From positions 496,001 to 560,000 of the forward strand of contig NZ_SBIP01000004.1 in NCBI RefSeq assembly GCF_004053875.1: a DNA stretch of 64,000 nucleotides, written 5' to 3'. Under the pieces are notes generated by a model. The model was given only the letters and a program-made list of their open reading frames with translations, did not search any database and was not told the DNA's origin. Shown here one piece after another: positions 17,178 through 25,331 of the stretch. A program made the translations under genes and the position numbers. The stretch's first letter is position 1, and every line of letters starts with the position of its first letter. The stretch comes from Neorhizobium lilium. GTDB lineage: Bacteria; Pseudomonadota; Alphaproteobacteria; Rhizobiales; Rhizobiaceae.

Positions 17178-19220
17178 ATGAACGCAGCAAAGCTGCCCGA
17201 TGGCGGCATTCTCTATGACGAACTGGACGAGGATGACGATGAAGCCGTCGTTGTCGGCGAACTCGTCGTAGGTCCATCTGCCGCGATCGAGTGGAATGAG
17301 GCCCTCAGGAACGAGAGCGGCCTCAAGGGCGCCGACCTGATTGCGGAGTTCGTCAAGCACCTTCCCAATGCGCCGGGCGTCTACCGCATGTTCAACGAGG
17401 CGGGCGACGTCATGTATGTGGGCAAGGCGCGCAGTCTGAAGAAGCGCGTCGGCAATTATGCGCAAGGCCGGGTTCATTCCAACCGTCTGGCGAAAATGGT
17501 GCGGGAAACCGCGCATATGGAATTCGTCACGACGCGGACGGAGACCGAGGCGCTTCTGCTTGAGGCCAACCTCATCAAGCGCCTGCGGCCGCGCTACAAC
17601 GTGCTGCTGCGCGACGACAAGTCGTTTCCCTATATCATGATCACCGGCGACCACCGGGCACCGGCGATCTTCAAGCATCGGGGAGCCCGGGCTCGCAAGG
17701 GCGCCTATTTCGGCCCCTTCGCCTCGGCCAGTGCGGTTGGTCGCACGATCAACTCGCTGCAGCGCGCCTTCCTGCTGCGCACCTGCACCGACAGCGTATT
17801 CGAAAGCCGCACCCGCCCCTGCCTGCTCTATCAGATCAAGCGCTGTTCGGGGCCGTGCACCCATGAGATCAGCGACGAAGGCTATGCGGGACTGGTGCAG
17901 GAAGCGCAGGATTTCCTGTCCGGCAAGAGCCAGACCGTCAAGGCCACCATTGCCGGACAGATGGCGGAGGCTTCCGAGGATCTCGATTTCGAGCGCGCGG
18001 CAATCTATCGCGACCGGCTTTCCGCGCTTTCTCACGTCCAGAGCCATCAGGGCATCAATCCGGCCGGCGTTGAGGAGGCAGACGTCTTCGCCATCCAGCA
18101 TGAGGGGGGCTTGTCCTGCATCCAGGTGTTCTTCTTCCGCACCGGCCAGAACTGGGGCAACCGCGCCTATTTCCCGAAGGCTGACCCGCAACTGACAGGA
18201 GCCGAGGTTCTCAACGCGTTCCTCGCGCAGTTTTATGACGACAAGCCCATTCCGAAGCAGATCCTGCTGTCGGAAGTGGTGGAGGAGCAGGAGCTTCTCT
18301 CCATGGCCTTCTGCGAAAAGGCCGGTCACAAGGTGACGATTAGCGTGCCGCAGCGGGGCGAGAAGAAGGATCTGGTCGATCACGTGCTGGCCAATGCGCG
18401 CGAGGCGCATGGCCGCAAGCTTGCCGAGACCGCGTCGCAGGGGCGGCTGCTGCAGGGCCTGGCACACACCTTCTCCCTGCCCTACGTGCCGCGCCGCATC
18501 GAGATCTACGACAACTCCCACATCATGGGCACGAATGCCGTGGGCGGCATGGTTGTTGCCGGGCCTGAAGGCTATGTGAAGAACCAGTACCGCAAGTTCA
18601 ACATCAAATCGACGGACATCACCCCCGGCGACGACTTCGGCATGATGCGTGAAGTGATGACGCGCCGCTTCTCGCGCCTCATCAAGGAGGAGGGCCTGCC
18701 TGACCGCGGCGCTCTTGCCGTGACCTCGGTCGAGGATGCCAATGACGCGGCCTTCCCCGCCTGGCCGGACGTCATCCTGATCGACGGCGGCCAGGGCCAG
18801 ATGACCGCCGTGCGCGCCATTCTGGACGAACTTGGCATCCGCCATCTCGTCACCGCCATCGGCGTCGCCAAGGGCGTCGATCGTGAAGCTGGACGCGAGC
18901 GGTTCTTCGTCGAAGGCAGGAGCGACTTCTCGCTGCCGCCGCGCGATCCGGTTCTCTATTTCATCCAGCGCATGCGCGACGAAGCCCACCGCTTCGCCAT
19001 CGGCTCTCACCGGGCGCGGCGCAAGAAGGAAATGATCAAGAACCCGCTGGACGAGATCTCCGGCATTGGCCCGGGGCGCAAGCGCAAGCTTCTGCAATAT
19101 TTTGGAACCGCCAAGGCCGTTTCCCGGGCGGGCCTTACCGACCTCATGGCGGTGGAAGGCATCTCGGAAGCGGTTGCGAAACAGGTCTACAATCATTTCC
19201 ACGAGAACCGTGCCTCGTGA
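17178..19220 (+). CDS. uvrC: Excinuclease ABC subunit C
   Basis: This 680-residue nuclease makes both incisions in nucleotide excision repair with UvrAB. It has the GIY-YIG domain ([19 protein letters not shown] near residue 61), a UvrB-binding region near 240, the RNase H-like C-terminal nuclease with [11 protein letters not shown] near residue 530, and tandem helix-hairpin-helix motifs ([17 protein letters not shown] near 630). An acidic N-terminal extension of about 50 residues (DELDEDDDE) precedes the nuclease domain. MNAAKL at 17178 was chosen as start; an in-frame start at 17091 lacks support. Confidence 0.96.
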   Translation: MNAAKLPDGGILYDELDEDDDEAVVVGELVVGPSAAIEWNEALRNESGLKGADLIAEFVKHLPNAPGVYRMFNEAGDVMYVGKARSLKKRVGNYAQGRVHSNRLAKMVRETAHMEFVTTRTETEALLLEANLIKRLRPRYNVLLRDDKSFPYIMITGDHRAPAIFKHRGARARKGAYFGPFASASAVGRTINSLQRAFLLRTCTDSVFESRTRPCLLYQIKRCSGPCTHEISDEGYAGLVQEAQDFLSGKSQTVKATIAGQMAEASEDLDFERAAIYRDRLSALSHVQSHQGINPAGVEEADVFAIQHEGGLSCIQVFFFRTGQNWGNRAYFPKADPQLTGAEVLNAFLAQFYDDKPIPKQILLSEVVEEQELLSMAFCEKAGHKVTISVPQRGEKKDLVDHVLANAREAHGRKLAETASQGRLLQGLAHTFSLPYVPRRIEIYDNSHIMGTNAVGGMVVAGPEGYVKNQYRKFNIKSTDITPGDDFGMMREVMTRRFSRLIKEEGLPDRGALAVTSVEDANDAAFPAWPDVILIDGGQGQMTAVRAILDELGIRHLVTAIGVAKGVDREAGRERFFVEGRSDFSLPPRDPVLYFIQRMRDEAHRFAIGSHRARRKKEMIKNPLDEISGIGPGRKRKLLQYFGTAKAVSRAGLTDLMAVEGISEAVAKQVYNHFHENRAS

Positions 19221-19262
19221 CGCCGCATCCGCCATACTGTCGCAAAAAAGGCGAGCGACGAT

Positions 19263-19302
19263 GTTGACGCAGGCCCTTCGAGGTTGACGCAAGCCTTCCG
19301 AG
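19263..19302. repeat. Tandem 20-bp repeat upstream of pgsA
   Basis: Two adjacent 20-bp copies (19263-19282 and 19283-19302) share 17 of 20 bases. Each begins GTTGACGCA, containing TTGACG, a good alphaproteobacterial -35 box. A convincing -10 box is not visible after either copy. Confidence 0.6.
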
Positions 19303-19338
19303 GGCTCAACTAGGTTCAAACGCAAGCATAGGTCCGCC

Positions 19339-19929
19339 ATGGCTTCCCGCGCATACAATATTCCCAATCTCTTGACCTATGCACGCATCCTGGCTGTGCC
19401 GCTGATCGTCGGCTGCTTCTTCATCGAAGGCCGGCTGGAGAGTTCCGACTTCGCCCGCTGGACCTCTTTCTGGATTTTCGCCGTCGCCTCGATCACCGAT
19501 TATCTTGACGGTTATCTGGCACGTATCTGGAACCAGACGTCCAATATCGGGCGGATGCTCGACCCGATCGCCGATAAGCTGCTGGTCGCCGCCGTGCTGC
19601 TGTTGCTTGCTGCTGATCAGACGATAGCGGACTGGTCCGTCTGGGCCGGCATCACCATTCTGTGCCGCGAAATCCTGGTTTCGGGCCTGCGGGAATATCT
19701 CGCGGGTCTGAAGGTTTCGGTGCCGGTAACGCGGATTGCCAAGTGGAAGACGACGATCCAGATGGTCGCCATCGCCTTCCTGCTTGCGGGGCCGGCCGGC
19801 GACAAGGTGCTGCCGCACACGACCGACATCGGGATCGCGCTCCTGTGGATCGCGGCCATCCTCACCTTCTATACCGGCTACGATTATTTCCGCGCTGGCC
19901 TCAAGCATCTTGTGGACGACGAGTCATGA
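19339..19929 (+). CDS. pgsA: CDP-diacylglycerol-glycerol-3-phosphate 3-phosphatidyltransferase
   Basis: This 196-residue inner-membrane enzyme makes phosphatidylglycerol phosphate. The CDP-alcohol phosphatidyltransferase signature is intact: DYLDGYLAR...GRMLDPIADKLL near residues 54-80. The protein starts SRAYNIPNLLTYARI, a common start in this family, and has about four membrane segments. It overlaps moaD by 4 bases. A 20-bp tandem repeat, each copy containing a TTGACG -35-like box, lies just upstream. Confidence 0.95.
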   Translation: MASRAYNIPNLLTYARILAVPLIVGCFFIEGRLESSDFARWTSFWIFAVASITDYLDGYLARIWNQTSNIGRMLDPIADKLLVAAVLLLLAADQTIADWSVWAGITILCREILVSGLREYLAGLKVSVPVTRIAKWKTTIQMVAIAFLLAGPAGDKVLPHTTDIGIALLWIAAILTFYTGYDYFRAGLKHLVDDES

Positions 19930-20180
19930 CCAAGCTCGTCTATTTCGCCTGGGTGCGGGAGCGGATCGGCAAGCCGGAGGAAGAGCTGGAAATCCCGCCG
20001 AACGTGGTGACGGTGCGCGATCTCTTGAACCATCTGAAGACGCTCGGCGAAGAATATGAGAACGCCCTGCAATATCCGGAAGTGATCCGCGTCGCCCTCA
20101 ATCAGGAGCATGTCGAGCATTCGGAAGCCATCGCCGGCGCCCGCGAGATCGGCCTCTTTCCACCGATGACCGGCGGGTGA
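19926..20180 (+). CDS. moaD: Molybdopterin synthase sulfur-carrier subunit
   Basis: This 84-residue ubiquitin-like protein carries sulfur as a C-terminal thiocarboxylate for molybdopterin synthesis. It begins MTKLVYFAWVRERIG and ends with the required Gly-Gly (FPPMTGG). Its ATG overlaps the pgsA stop (ATGA) and it is followed at once by moaE, its synthase partner. The molybdopterin oxidoreductase at 11-13 kb is one local candidate user of the cofactor. Confidence 0.95.
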   Translation: MTKLVYFAWVRERIGKPEEELEIPPNVVTVRDLLNHLKTLGEEYENALQYPEVIRVALNQEHVEHSEAIAGAREIGLFPPMTGG

Positions 20181-20185
20181 CCGGG

Positions 20186-20653
20186 ATGCCGGAGGCAGTC
20201 ATCTCGACCATCCGCGTTCAGACGGAGGATTTCGAGCTTCAGGCGGAAGTTGCCGCACTCACTGCCGGGCGGCACGATATCGGCGCAGTCGTCAGCTTCT
20301 CCGGCCTCTGCCGCGACGAACAGGGCGCGCTTTCGGCGCTGGAACTGGAGCATTATCCGGGCATGGCGGAAGCCGAGATGCGCCGCATCGGCGGTATCGC
20401 AGTGGAACGCTTCTCGCTTCTCGGACTGACCGCCATCCATCGCTACGGCAAGATCCTGCCCGGTGAGAACATCGTGCTGGTGATTGCCGCGGCTCCCCAC
20501 CGGCAGGCTGCTTTCGACGGTGCGAACTTCGTGATGGATTTCCTGAAGACGTCCGCGCCCTTCTGGAAGAAGGAGCACGCCGTCGACGGCACGGAGGGGG
20601 GCTGGGTTTCCGCCAAGGACGCCGACGGTGAGGCGCAGGACAAATGGCGGTAG
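20186..20653 (+). CDS. moaE: Molybdopterin synthase catalytic subunit
   Basis: This 155-residue protein converts precursor Z (cPMP) to molybdopterin together with MoaD. Family landmarks are GAVVSFSGLCRD near residue 32, LELEHYPGMAEAEM, the HRYGKILPGE segment, and the Lys-rich active site WKKEHAVDG near residue 130. ATG at 20186 is used. A GTG at 20177 overlapping the moaD stop would add three residues and is also possible. The gene ends 3 bases before the stop of the opposing permease gene. Confidence 0.94.
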   Translation: MPEAVISTIRVQTEDFELQAEVAALTAGRHDIGAVVSFSGLCRDEQGALSALELEHYPGMAEAEMRRIGGIAVERFSLLGLTAIHRYGKILPGENIVLVIAAAPHRQAAFDGANFVMDFLKTSAPFWKKEHAVDGTEGGWVSAKDADGEAQDKWR

Positions 20654-20656
20654 CGA

Positions 20657-21553
20657 CTATGGCACCGCCCTTTCCTGCCGGCTGAGAACCAGGACAATGA
20701 CGAGGACGGAGAAGGTGACGAAGTCCCGCCACAGGATAGGGCCGTAGCCGCTCCACAGGGTTTCGCCAAGCGCAAAGACAGCCGCGCCTCCAGCAGAGCG
20801 CAACGGATGCGACTGCCCGCCGGCCGCCGCGATCAGCACGACCTTCAGCCCGAACAGCAGGCCTGCCCCGAAGTCCATCGTGCCGTAATAAGAGGTGGCG
20901 AGAACCCCTGCAATCGAGGCGTAAAGTGCGGCTGCGCCATATGCGAGCACGAAAATCAGCGAGGCATTGGCACCGACCAGTTCGGCGGCCAGCGGATCGT
21001 CCGCTACTGCGCGCCAGGCGCGTCCCCAGCGCGTGCCGGACAGGACAAGCTGACCTGCCGCGATCGCAGTGCAGATCGCCATGACGTTGAGAAGTTGGAT
21101 CAGGGTCACCGTCACGGGAAAATGGCCATCTGGCCACAGCATCAGCGGGTCATTGAGGAAGGGCGGAAGCCAGAGCTCCCGCGTCTGCGCCGCCAGCCGC
21201 GCACCTTCCATCAGCACCATCAGCACGCCGAGCGAGGCAACGATCAGCGCATTGTGCGAGACTCTTGCAAGCGGCAACATGATGAGCCGCCCGACGGCCA
21301 GCCCAGTTCCTGCGCCGCCGACCAATCCCGCAATTGCGCCGAGCGCGAGCGCGGCCGGCAGCACGAGCCATAGCCGGTCCCAGCCGAAATGAGCAGACAA
21401 CAGGTAGATATGGCCGGCAAAGGCGAAGATCGCACCATAGGTGATGTCCGCCCTCTTCGTGACGGCAAAAGCAATGGCGTAACCAAAGGCCAGCACTGCA
21501 TAGAGCGCCGCCAGGGGCACTGCGTTGACCAGTTGCTGCAGAAGATAGAGCAT
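20657..21553 (-). CDS. LivH-type branched-chain amino acid ABC permease, orphan
   Basis: This 298-residue membrane protein has about eight hydrophobic segments and LivH-like sequence throughout. It begins LLQQLVNAVPLAALYAVLAFG, then shows ITYGAIFAFAG near residue 38 and a WRAVADDPLAAELVGAN block near 180, which matches the inner coupling loop contacting the ATPase. No LivM, LivF/G or binding protein is nearby, so it must borrow partners or have another role. It diverges from a CGNR regulator across a 61-bp spacer containing a dyad. AAGGAGG precedes its ATG. Confidence 0.88.
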   Translation of the reverse strand: MLYLLQQLVNAVPLAALYAVLAFGYAIAFAVTKRADITYGAIFAFAGHIYLLSAHFGWDRLWLVLPAALALGAIAGLVGGAGTGLAVGRLIMLPLARVSHNALIVASLGVLMVLMEGARLAAQTRELWLPPFLNDPLMLWPDGHFPVTVTLIQLLNVMAICTAIAAGQLVLSGTRWGRAWRAVADDPLAAELVGANASLIFVLAYGAAALYASIAGVLATSYYGTMDFGAGLLFGLKVVLIAAAGGQSHPLRSAGGAAVFALGETLWSGYGPILWRDFVTFSVLVIVLVLSRQERAVP

Positions 21554-21576
21554 CGCCGCCTCCTTCAGCCATTTTC

Positions 21577-21604
21577 TAACTGGTAAAATACATTTAGCCA
21601 GTTA
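21577..21604. promoter_or_regulatory. Candidate operator in the permease/CGNR divergent promoter
   Basis: A perfect 7-bp dyad, TAACTGG-N14-CCAGTTA, lies in the middle of the 61-bp spacer between the two divergent genes. A consensus TATAAT (21603-21608) overlaps its right arm and lies only 6 bases before the CGNR ATG, suggesting a nearly leaderless transcript. The CGNR protein is the natural candidate to bind here. Confidence 0.6.
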
Positions 21605-21614
21605 TAATTTTTAA

Positions 21615-22163
21615 ATGAGCTTTACCTGGACACAGCATCGCTTTGCCGGAGGCGCATTGGCGCTGGATGTCGTCAACAGCGTCGTCCTACGTGCTGACCC
21701 GGAACATCGCGCAGACCGGTTCGAGATCGCCGAGCAGCTGGAAGCATTTCCGGAAGCCGCCGCACGATTCTCCGCCGAGCGAGCGCTGTTTGGCGACCTT
21801 CGTCCTCCGGCGGCGAACAGCAGAGAGGCTTTCCTTGCTCTTCGGGAAGCGATCGACCGGTATTTTCGCGCCCGGGTCTCTGGAATCCCGTCGCCCGCAC
21901 TGCTTGCGGACCTGCTGGAAGCCATTGCCTTCATACTCCGGCGCTCGGAAACAACCTCGCTGGAGGCTGCCACCGCCCATTCGGCCTTGCGCCTGTTGTC
22001 GGACACGGAAAGCGCGCGCCTCAAGATCTGCGGCAATTGCGGCTGGCTGTTTCTGGATCGCAGCCGAAACCGTAGCCGTGCCTGGTGCGACATGGCGGTC
22101 TGCGGCAACCGCATCAAGGCCAGCCGGCACTATCACCGAAAGAAGAAGGAGAGCCTGCCGTGA
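21615..22163 (+). CDS. CGNR zinc-finger regulator with ABATE-type N terminus
   Basis: This 182-residue protein has the stress-induced ABATE-like N-terminal domain (GGALALDVVNSVV near residue 12). It ends in a CGNR zinc finger: KICGNCGWLFLD supplies the first Cys pair, and AWCDMAVCGNRIKASR gives the second pair plus the naming motif. Such proteins are presumed DNA-binding regulators; few have been studied. It is divergent from the permease gene, and its stop overlaps the GTG of the lipoprotein gene (GTGA). Confidence 0.88.
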   Translation: MSFTWTQHRFAGGALALDVVNSVVLRADPEHRADRFEIAEQLEAFPEAAARFSAERALFGDLRPPAANSREAFLALREAIDRYFRARVSGIPSPALLADLLEAIAFILRRSETTSLEAATAHSALRLLSDTESARLKICGNCGWLFLDRSRNRSRAWCDMAVCGNRIKASRHYHRKKKESLP

Positions 22164-22657
22164 GATGTCGTGCGGTGATGTTCGGGTTAGCACTCCTGCT
22201 CGCCGGCTGTCAGCGCGAGACGGAAAAACTGGTGGAGGTGAGCGGACATATCTTCGTGTTCAACTACCGGGTGGCAAGCGCCACCTACCTCGTCACGCTC
22301 CAGAAAACCGGCCCGATCCCGGATGGCGCGGTGGCCGTTGCCACGTTCGAAAATCCGGCGGGCGGCGACGCCATCGTGACCAACGAGAAGATCTTCCCGG
22401 CGTGGGACAAGATTACCCTGCAGAGCCCGAATGTCCGGTGCGTGCGCAAGGACCGGCCCTACACCGTCGCAATCCGCATTCTCGGTGCGGACGGCGGTCT
22501 GCTTCAGGAACTCCACACCCAGCTTGTCTCGGACGTGGACCAGTCCGTGCTGCCGGAAAAGTCGCTCGTGGTCGGGGCAGGTTATGAGAAGAACCCGGAG
22601 GTCTTCAAGCCGGATGGAACCACGGATTACGGGCAGCCGGGAGTGTGTCCGACCTGA
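22160..22657 (+). CDS. Hypothetical lipoprotein coupled to the CGNR regulator
   Basis: This 165-residue protein has a short lipoprotein signal with a lipobox (ALLLAGC, Cys near residue 18). The remainder is predicted beta-rich (IFVFNYRVASATYLVTLQ, then YTVAIRILGADGG) with no catalytic motif. The GTG start overlaps the regulator's stop codon by 4 bases; an ATG at 22178 is an alternative but shortens the charged n-region. It is probably anchored in the periplasm. Family not recognised. Confidence 0.68.
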   Translation: MRCRAVMFGLALLLAGCQRETEKLVEVSGHIFVFNYRVASATYLVTLQKTGPIPDGAVAVATFENPAGGDAIVTNEKIFPAWDKITLQSPNVRCVRKDRPYTVAIRILGADGGLLQELHTQLVSDVDQSVLPEKSLVVGAGYEKNPEVFKPDGTTDYGQPGVCPT

Positions 22658-22694
22658 CGCATCCTAAGAGAGTAATTTATATATTTACAACTTT

Positions 22695-23096
22695 ATGGAT
22701 GAGAGCCATAATGGCCTTATGTTGTCAGCGCGCTTCGTCCTCCTTGTCCCACTCATACTGCCCGCTCTACCGGCGCTGGGCCAGGAGACAATTGGAGGCG
22801 TGAAGAATATGCAGGTTTTGGGGGGACTGCAGATCCTCATCGAGAAGCCCACAAGCGTGCCAATGTTTCAAGATCAGCTGGGAAAGGGCGTAACGCCAGA
22901 GCCAAGCGGGCTTGCACTGCCTCGACAACCTTCAGGCCCAGAGTTCATTGTCGTCCCGGGCGCGCCTTTTCCCCATTTGTCTGAAGTCACACCAACGCAG
23001 CCACCGTTGAATGCCGGCACGGCATCCTGCCCTGCTGCGCCGCAATGGTGTTCGCTCGTGCTGAATCCGGAAACATATGAGGCTTGCCGATGCTAA
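22695..23096 (+). CDS. Unrecognised small secreted protein
   Basis: This 133-residue protein has a hydrophobic signal-like segment near residues 10-28 ending ALPALG, so it is probably exported. The mature part is proline-rich and has four Cys near the C terminus (ASCPAAPQWC, EACRC). MLSARF at 22719 is an equally good start. It overlaps the next gene by 7 bases, so the two are probably one unit. No family recognised. Confidence 0.5.
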   Translation: MDESHNGLMLSARFVLLVPLILPALPALGQETIGGVKNMQVLGGLQILIEKPTSVPMFQDQLGKGVTPEPSGLALPRQPSGPEFIVVPGAPFPHLSEVTPTQPPLNAGTASCPAAPQWCSLVLNPETYEACRC

Positions 23097-23809
23097 AAGC
23101 CTTGATGGTGCGCCCTGCCGCTTTTCTGGCTTGGCTTTTGGTTTACCTGTTCATGGCGACGACAGCTCTTGCGCAGCAGCCGGCACCTTCCCAAGCCGAG
23201 GTTGATAGACTGCAGAAGGCAGTTCAAGAGCGCGATCGCGCCCTGACCGAGATCGCGCGTCAGCTCCAGGAAGCGAATTCGATGCCGGAGGACCAACGCT
23301 CTGCGATTGCTGCGGCGAAAGCACAAGCCCTCGCGAGCTACTTTCAAAGCCAGGTTTCGTACAATCAGAATGGAGACCGCCTGCGGGAATATCAGCAGAG
23401 GATCTTCTCCTGGCAGATCACTGCAGCAAACTGGCTGCTCTTCGTGGTCATGGTGGTGTCGCTGTCAGGTGTAGTCTTTGCCGGTTACGAAATGGTCGCC
23501 ACCCGCCGCATGCTTGGCTCAGCCACCACTGCTCCGGTCTATCCAGCAGGCGCAGTTGCAGCGCCGCCACAAGCTGACGGTTATGCGCCGGCCATTAGTA
23601 CCATCGTCATCGAACCGACCAAGATCCATATCACCTCGGCGGTGATCGGCATTGTGATCCTGGGGCTTTCGCTCGGCTTTCTCTACCTGTTCCTGAAGGA
23701 AGTTTACGCGATAAAGGTCTTCGACATCACCGATACAGGAACTGCCCGCGTTCTTACTGCATCGGCCCCTGATCCTAATTCTCAGAAACCCGGTGAGAAA
23801 ACGAAATAG
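23090..23809 (+). CDS. Unrecognised coiled-coil membrane protein
   Basis: This 239-residue protein has an N-terminal signal sequence (cut near ATTALA, residue 28), a predicted coiled coil at about 35-100 (SQAEVDRLQKAVQERDRAL), a membrane helix near 108-132 and another near 180-205. A Pro/Ala-rich loop joins the helices. The topology suggests a periplasmic coiled coil on an inner-membrane anchor. ATG at 23090 overlaps the preceding stop. The gene is followed by a terminator shared with ndk. Function unknown. Confidence 0.68.
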   Translation: MLKALMVRPAAFLAWLLVYLFMATTALAQQPAPSQAEVDRLQKAVQERDRALTEIARQLQEANSMPEDQRSAIAAAKAQALASYFQSQVSYNQNGDRLREYQQRIFSWQITAANWLLFVVMVVSLSGVVFAGYEMVATRRMLGSATTAPVYPAGAVAAPPQADGYAPAISTIVIEPTKIHITSAVIGIVILGLSLGFLYLFLKEVYAIKVFDITDTGTARVLTASAPDPNSQKPGEKTK

Positions 23810-23836
23810 GGCCGGAGACAAGCCCCGGCCCTTTAT
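23808..23836. terminator. Terminator between the coiled-coil gene and ndk
   Basis: An 8-bp stem (AGGGCCGG / CCGGCCCT) with a short loop is followed by TTTAT. It lies between convergent genes. Confidence 0.65.
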
Positions 23837-23859
23837 CTTCACAATGTCGCAGTGTGCAG

Positions 23860-24282
23860 TCAGCCGACGATTTCGGTTTCTGCGAACCAGTAGGCGATTT
23901 CCTGAGCAGCGGTTTCCGGAGCGTCGGAGCCGTGGACAGAGTTTTCGCCGATCGAGAGCGCGAACTGCTTGCGGATCGTGCCTTCGTCGGCATTGGCCGG
24001 ATTGGTGGCGCCCATGATTTCGCGGTTCTTGAGAATGGCGTTCTCGCCTTCCAGAACCTGAACAATCGTCGGGCCGGAGGTCATGCCTTCTACGAGTTCG
24101 CCGAAGAAGGGACGCTCCTTGTGAACGGCGTAAAAGCCTTCGGCTTCGCGCTTGCTCATCCAGACGCGCTTGGAGGCGATGACGCGCAGGCCATTGTCTT
24201 CAAATACCTTGGTGATGGCACCCGTCAGGTTACGCTTGGTTGCGTCCGGCTTGATCATCGAAAACGTGCGTTCAATCGCCAT
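23860..24282 (-). CDS. ndk: Nucleoside diphosphate kinase
   Basis: This 140-residue enzyme balances NTP pools by phosphate transfer through a phosphohistidine. It starts [18 protein letters not shown], the usual family start, and has the active site [13 protein letters not shown] near residue 113 with the catalytic His. Length is exactly typical. AAGGA precedes the ATG. Confidence 0.97.
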   Translation of the reverse strand: MAIERTFSMIKPDATKRNLTGAITKVFEDNGLRVIASKRVWMSKREAEGFYAVHKERPFFGELVEGMTSGPTIVQVLEGENAILKNREIMGATNPANADEGTIRKQFALSIGENSVHGSDAPETAAQEIAYWFAETEIVG

Positions 24283-24362
24283 GTCTCTTATCCTTTATTT
24301 CCTTAGAAAGTGGGCGGTGTTTACCTGCCCCTTCCTTTCGAAACAAGGGGGTTCGGCCAATT

Positions 24363-25052
24363 TCACGCGGCCGTCACATGCCGCCCGACGCCCCCGTGGA
24401 GGTCGAGGCAGCGTTCGAACCAGAGGCTGACAGGATCGTCCTGCGCCAAGACCTGGGTGCCGGCAGTTATCCGCATCCATTGCAGCGCCCCGAACAGGAT
24501 GTAGTCGGCAAACAGCGGTCCATCGCCTCCGAGGAAGTCCTGGAAGCCGAGCGTCTGGCGGACGGGCTCCAGCTTGGCGGCAAACCCTGCGATCACCGCA
24601 TCCCGTTCAGCCTTTACCTCTTCCAGCCGGCGACCGAGAAAAGCTTCCCGAGAACTGCGGAAATACACCTTATCCGTCTCACCCAGCATGTCGTGGATGT
24701 CTGCAACCGCGATATGGGTGACCATTGGGTGGACGATGCTCTGCGAAAAACGCTCCACGAAGCGCGACAGTGCCTTGCCACCCTCGCCGCCGAACAGCGT
24801 CGGGCGATCCGGATAGCGCTCCTCCAGATAGAGCGCGATCTGGAAACTATCCCGCACCAGCTCGTTGCCGTCGCGCAGGATCGGCACCGTCTTCGAAAAT
24901 CCACCCTCAAGCTCCGGGATCTGCGTGAAGGGTGTCGGCCTTTCCACGAAGTCGAGGCCCTTATGATGCAGTGCCTGCACCACTTTCCAGCAATGGGGCG
25001 AGAAGGGACGGCTCTCGTCGGCGCCGCAGAGCGAATAGAGGATACGGGTCAT
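24363..25052 (-). CDS. Glutathione S-transferase family protein
   Basis: This 229-residue protein has a GST-type thioredoxin fold: ILYSLCGADESRPFSPHCWK near residue 3, the cis-Pro region FSKTVPILRDGNELVRDS near 45, and LYLEERYPDRPTLFGG near 70. The alpha-helical C-terminal domain follows (FLGGDGPLFADYILFGALQW near 180). MTRILYS at 25052 is used as start. Substrate unknown. It is unrelated in detail to the GST at 15.2 kb. Confidence 0.87.
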   Translation of the reverse strand: MTRILYSLCGADESRPFSPHCWKVVQALHHKGLDFVERPTPFTQIPELEGGFSKTVPILRDGNELVRDSFQIALYLEERYPDRPTLFGGEGGKALSRFVERFSQSIVHPMVTHIAVADIHDMLGETDKVYFRSSREAFLGRRLEEVKAERDAVIAGFAAKLEPVRQTLGFQDFLGGDGPLFADYILFGALQWMRITAGTQVLAQDDPVSLWFERCLDLHGGVGRHVTAA

Positions 25053-25331
25053 GCTCGAACTCCAGTGATTTTCGTCAGGGCCGATGTTGATCGAGTTTCT
25101 TCCGACGATCCAATCAGAAAGATTCATCCATTGTATCACGCAATGCGACGCCTCTGGTAGGCGCCGTCAGTGCCTTCCTCACGCCAACATGAACCGGTCC
25201 TTAACTGTAAATGCGGCGAGTTTCCTCAGGCATTCCCTGTTTGGATGCGGTTTCAGTGGATTTTAATGCCTGACGGAGATGACTTGCCGCCACGACTGCG
25301 TGCCTGACGCGCAGGAACAAGGGGCGAGGAC

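Noticed and set aside
16812-17277. Two minus-strand open frames in the OMP-uvrC gap
   Set aside because: They have no start signal or recognisable sequence, and the second overlaps the uvrC start.
17025-19367. Minus-strand open frame of 780 codons antisense to uvrC
   Set aside because: It mirrors the strongly supported uvrC gene. High GC content produces long antisense frames, and its translation shows no recognised motif.
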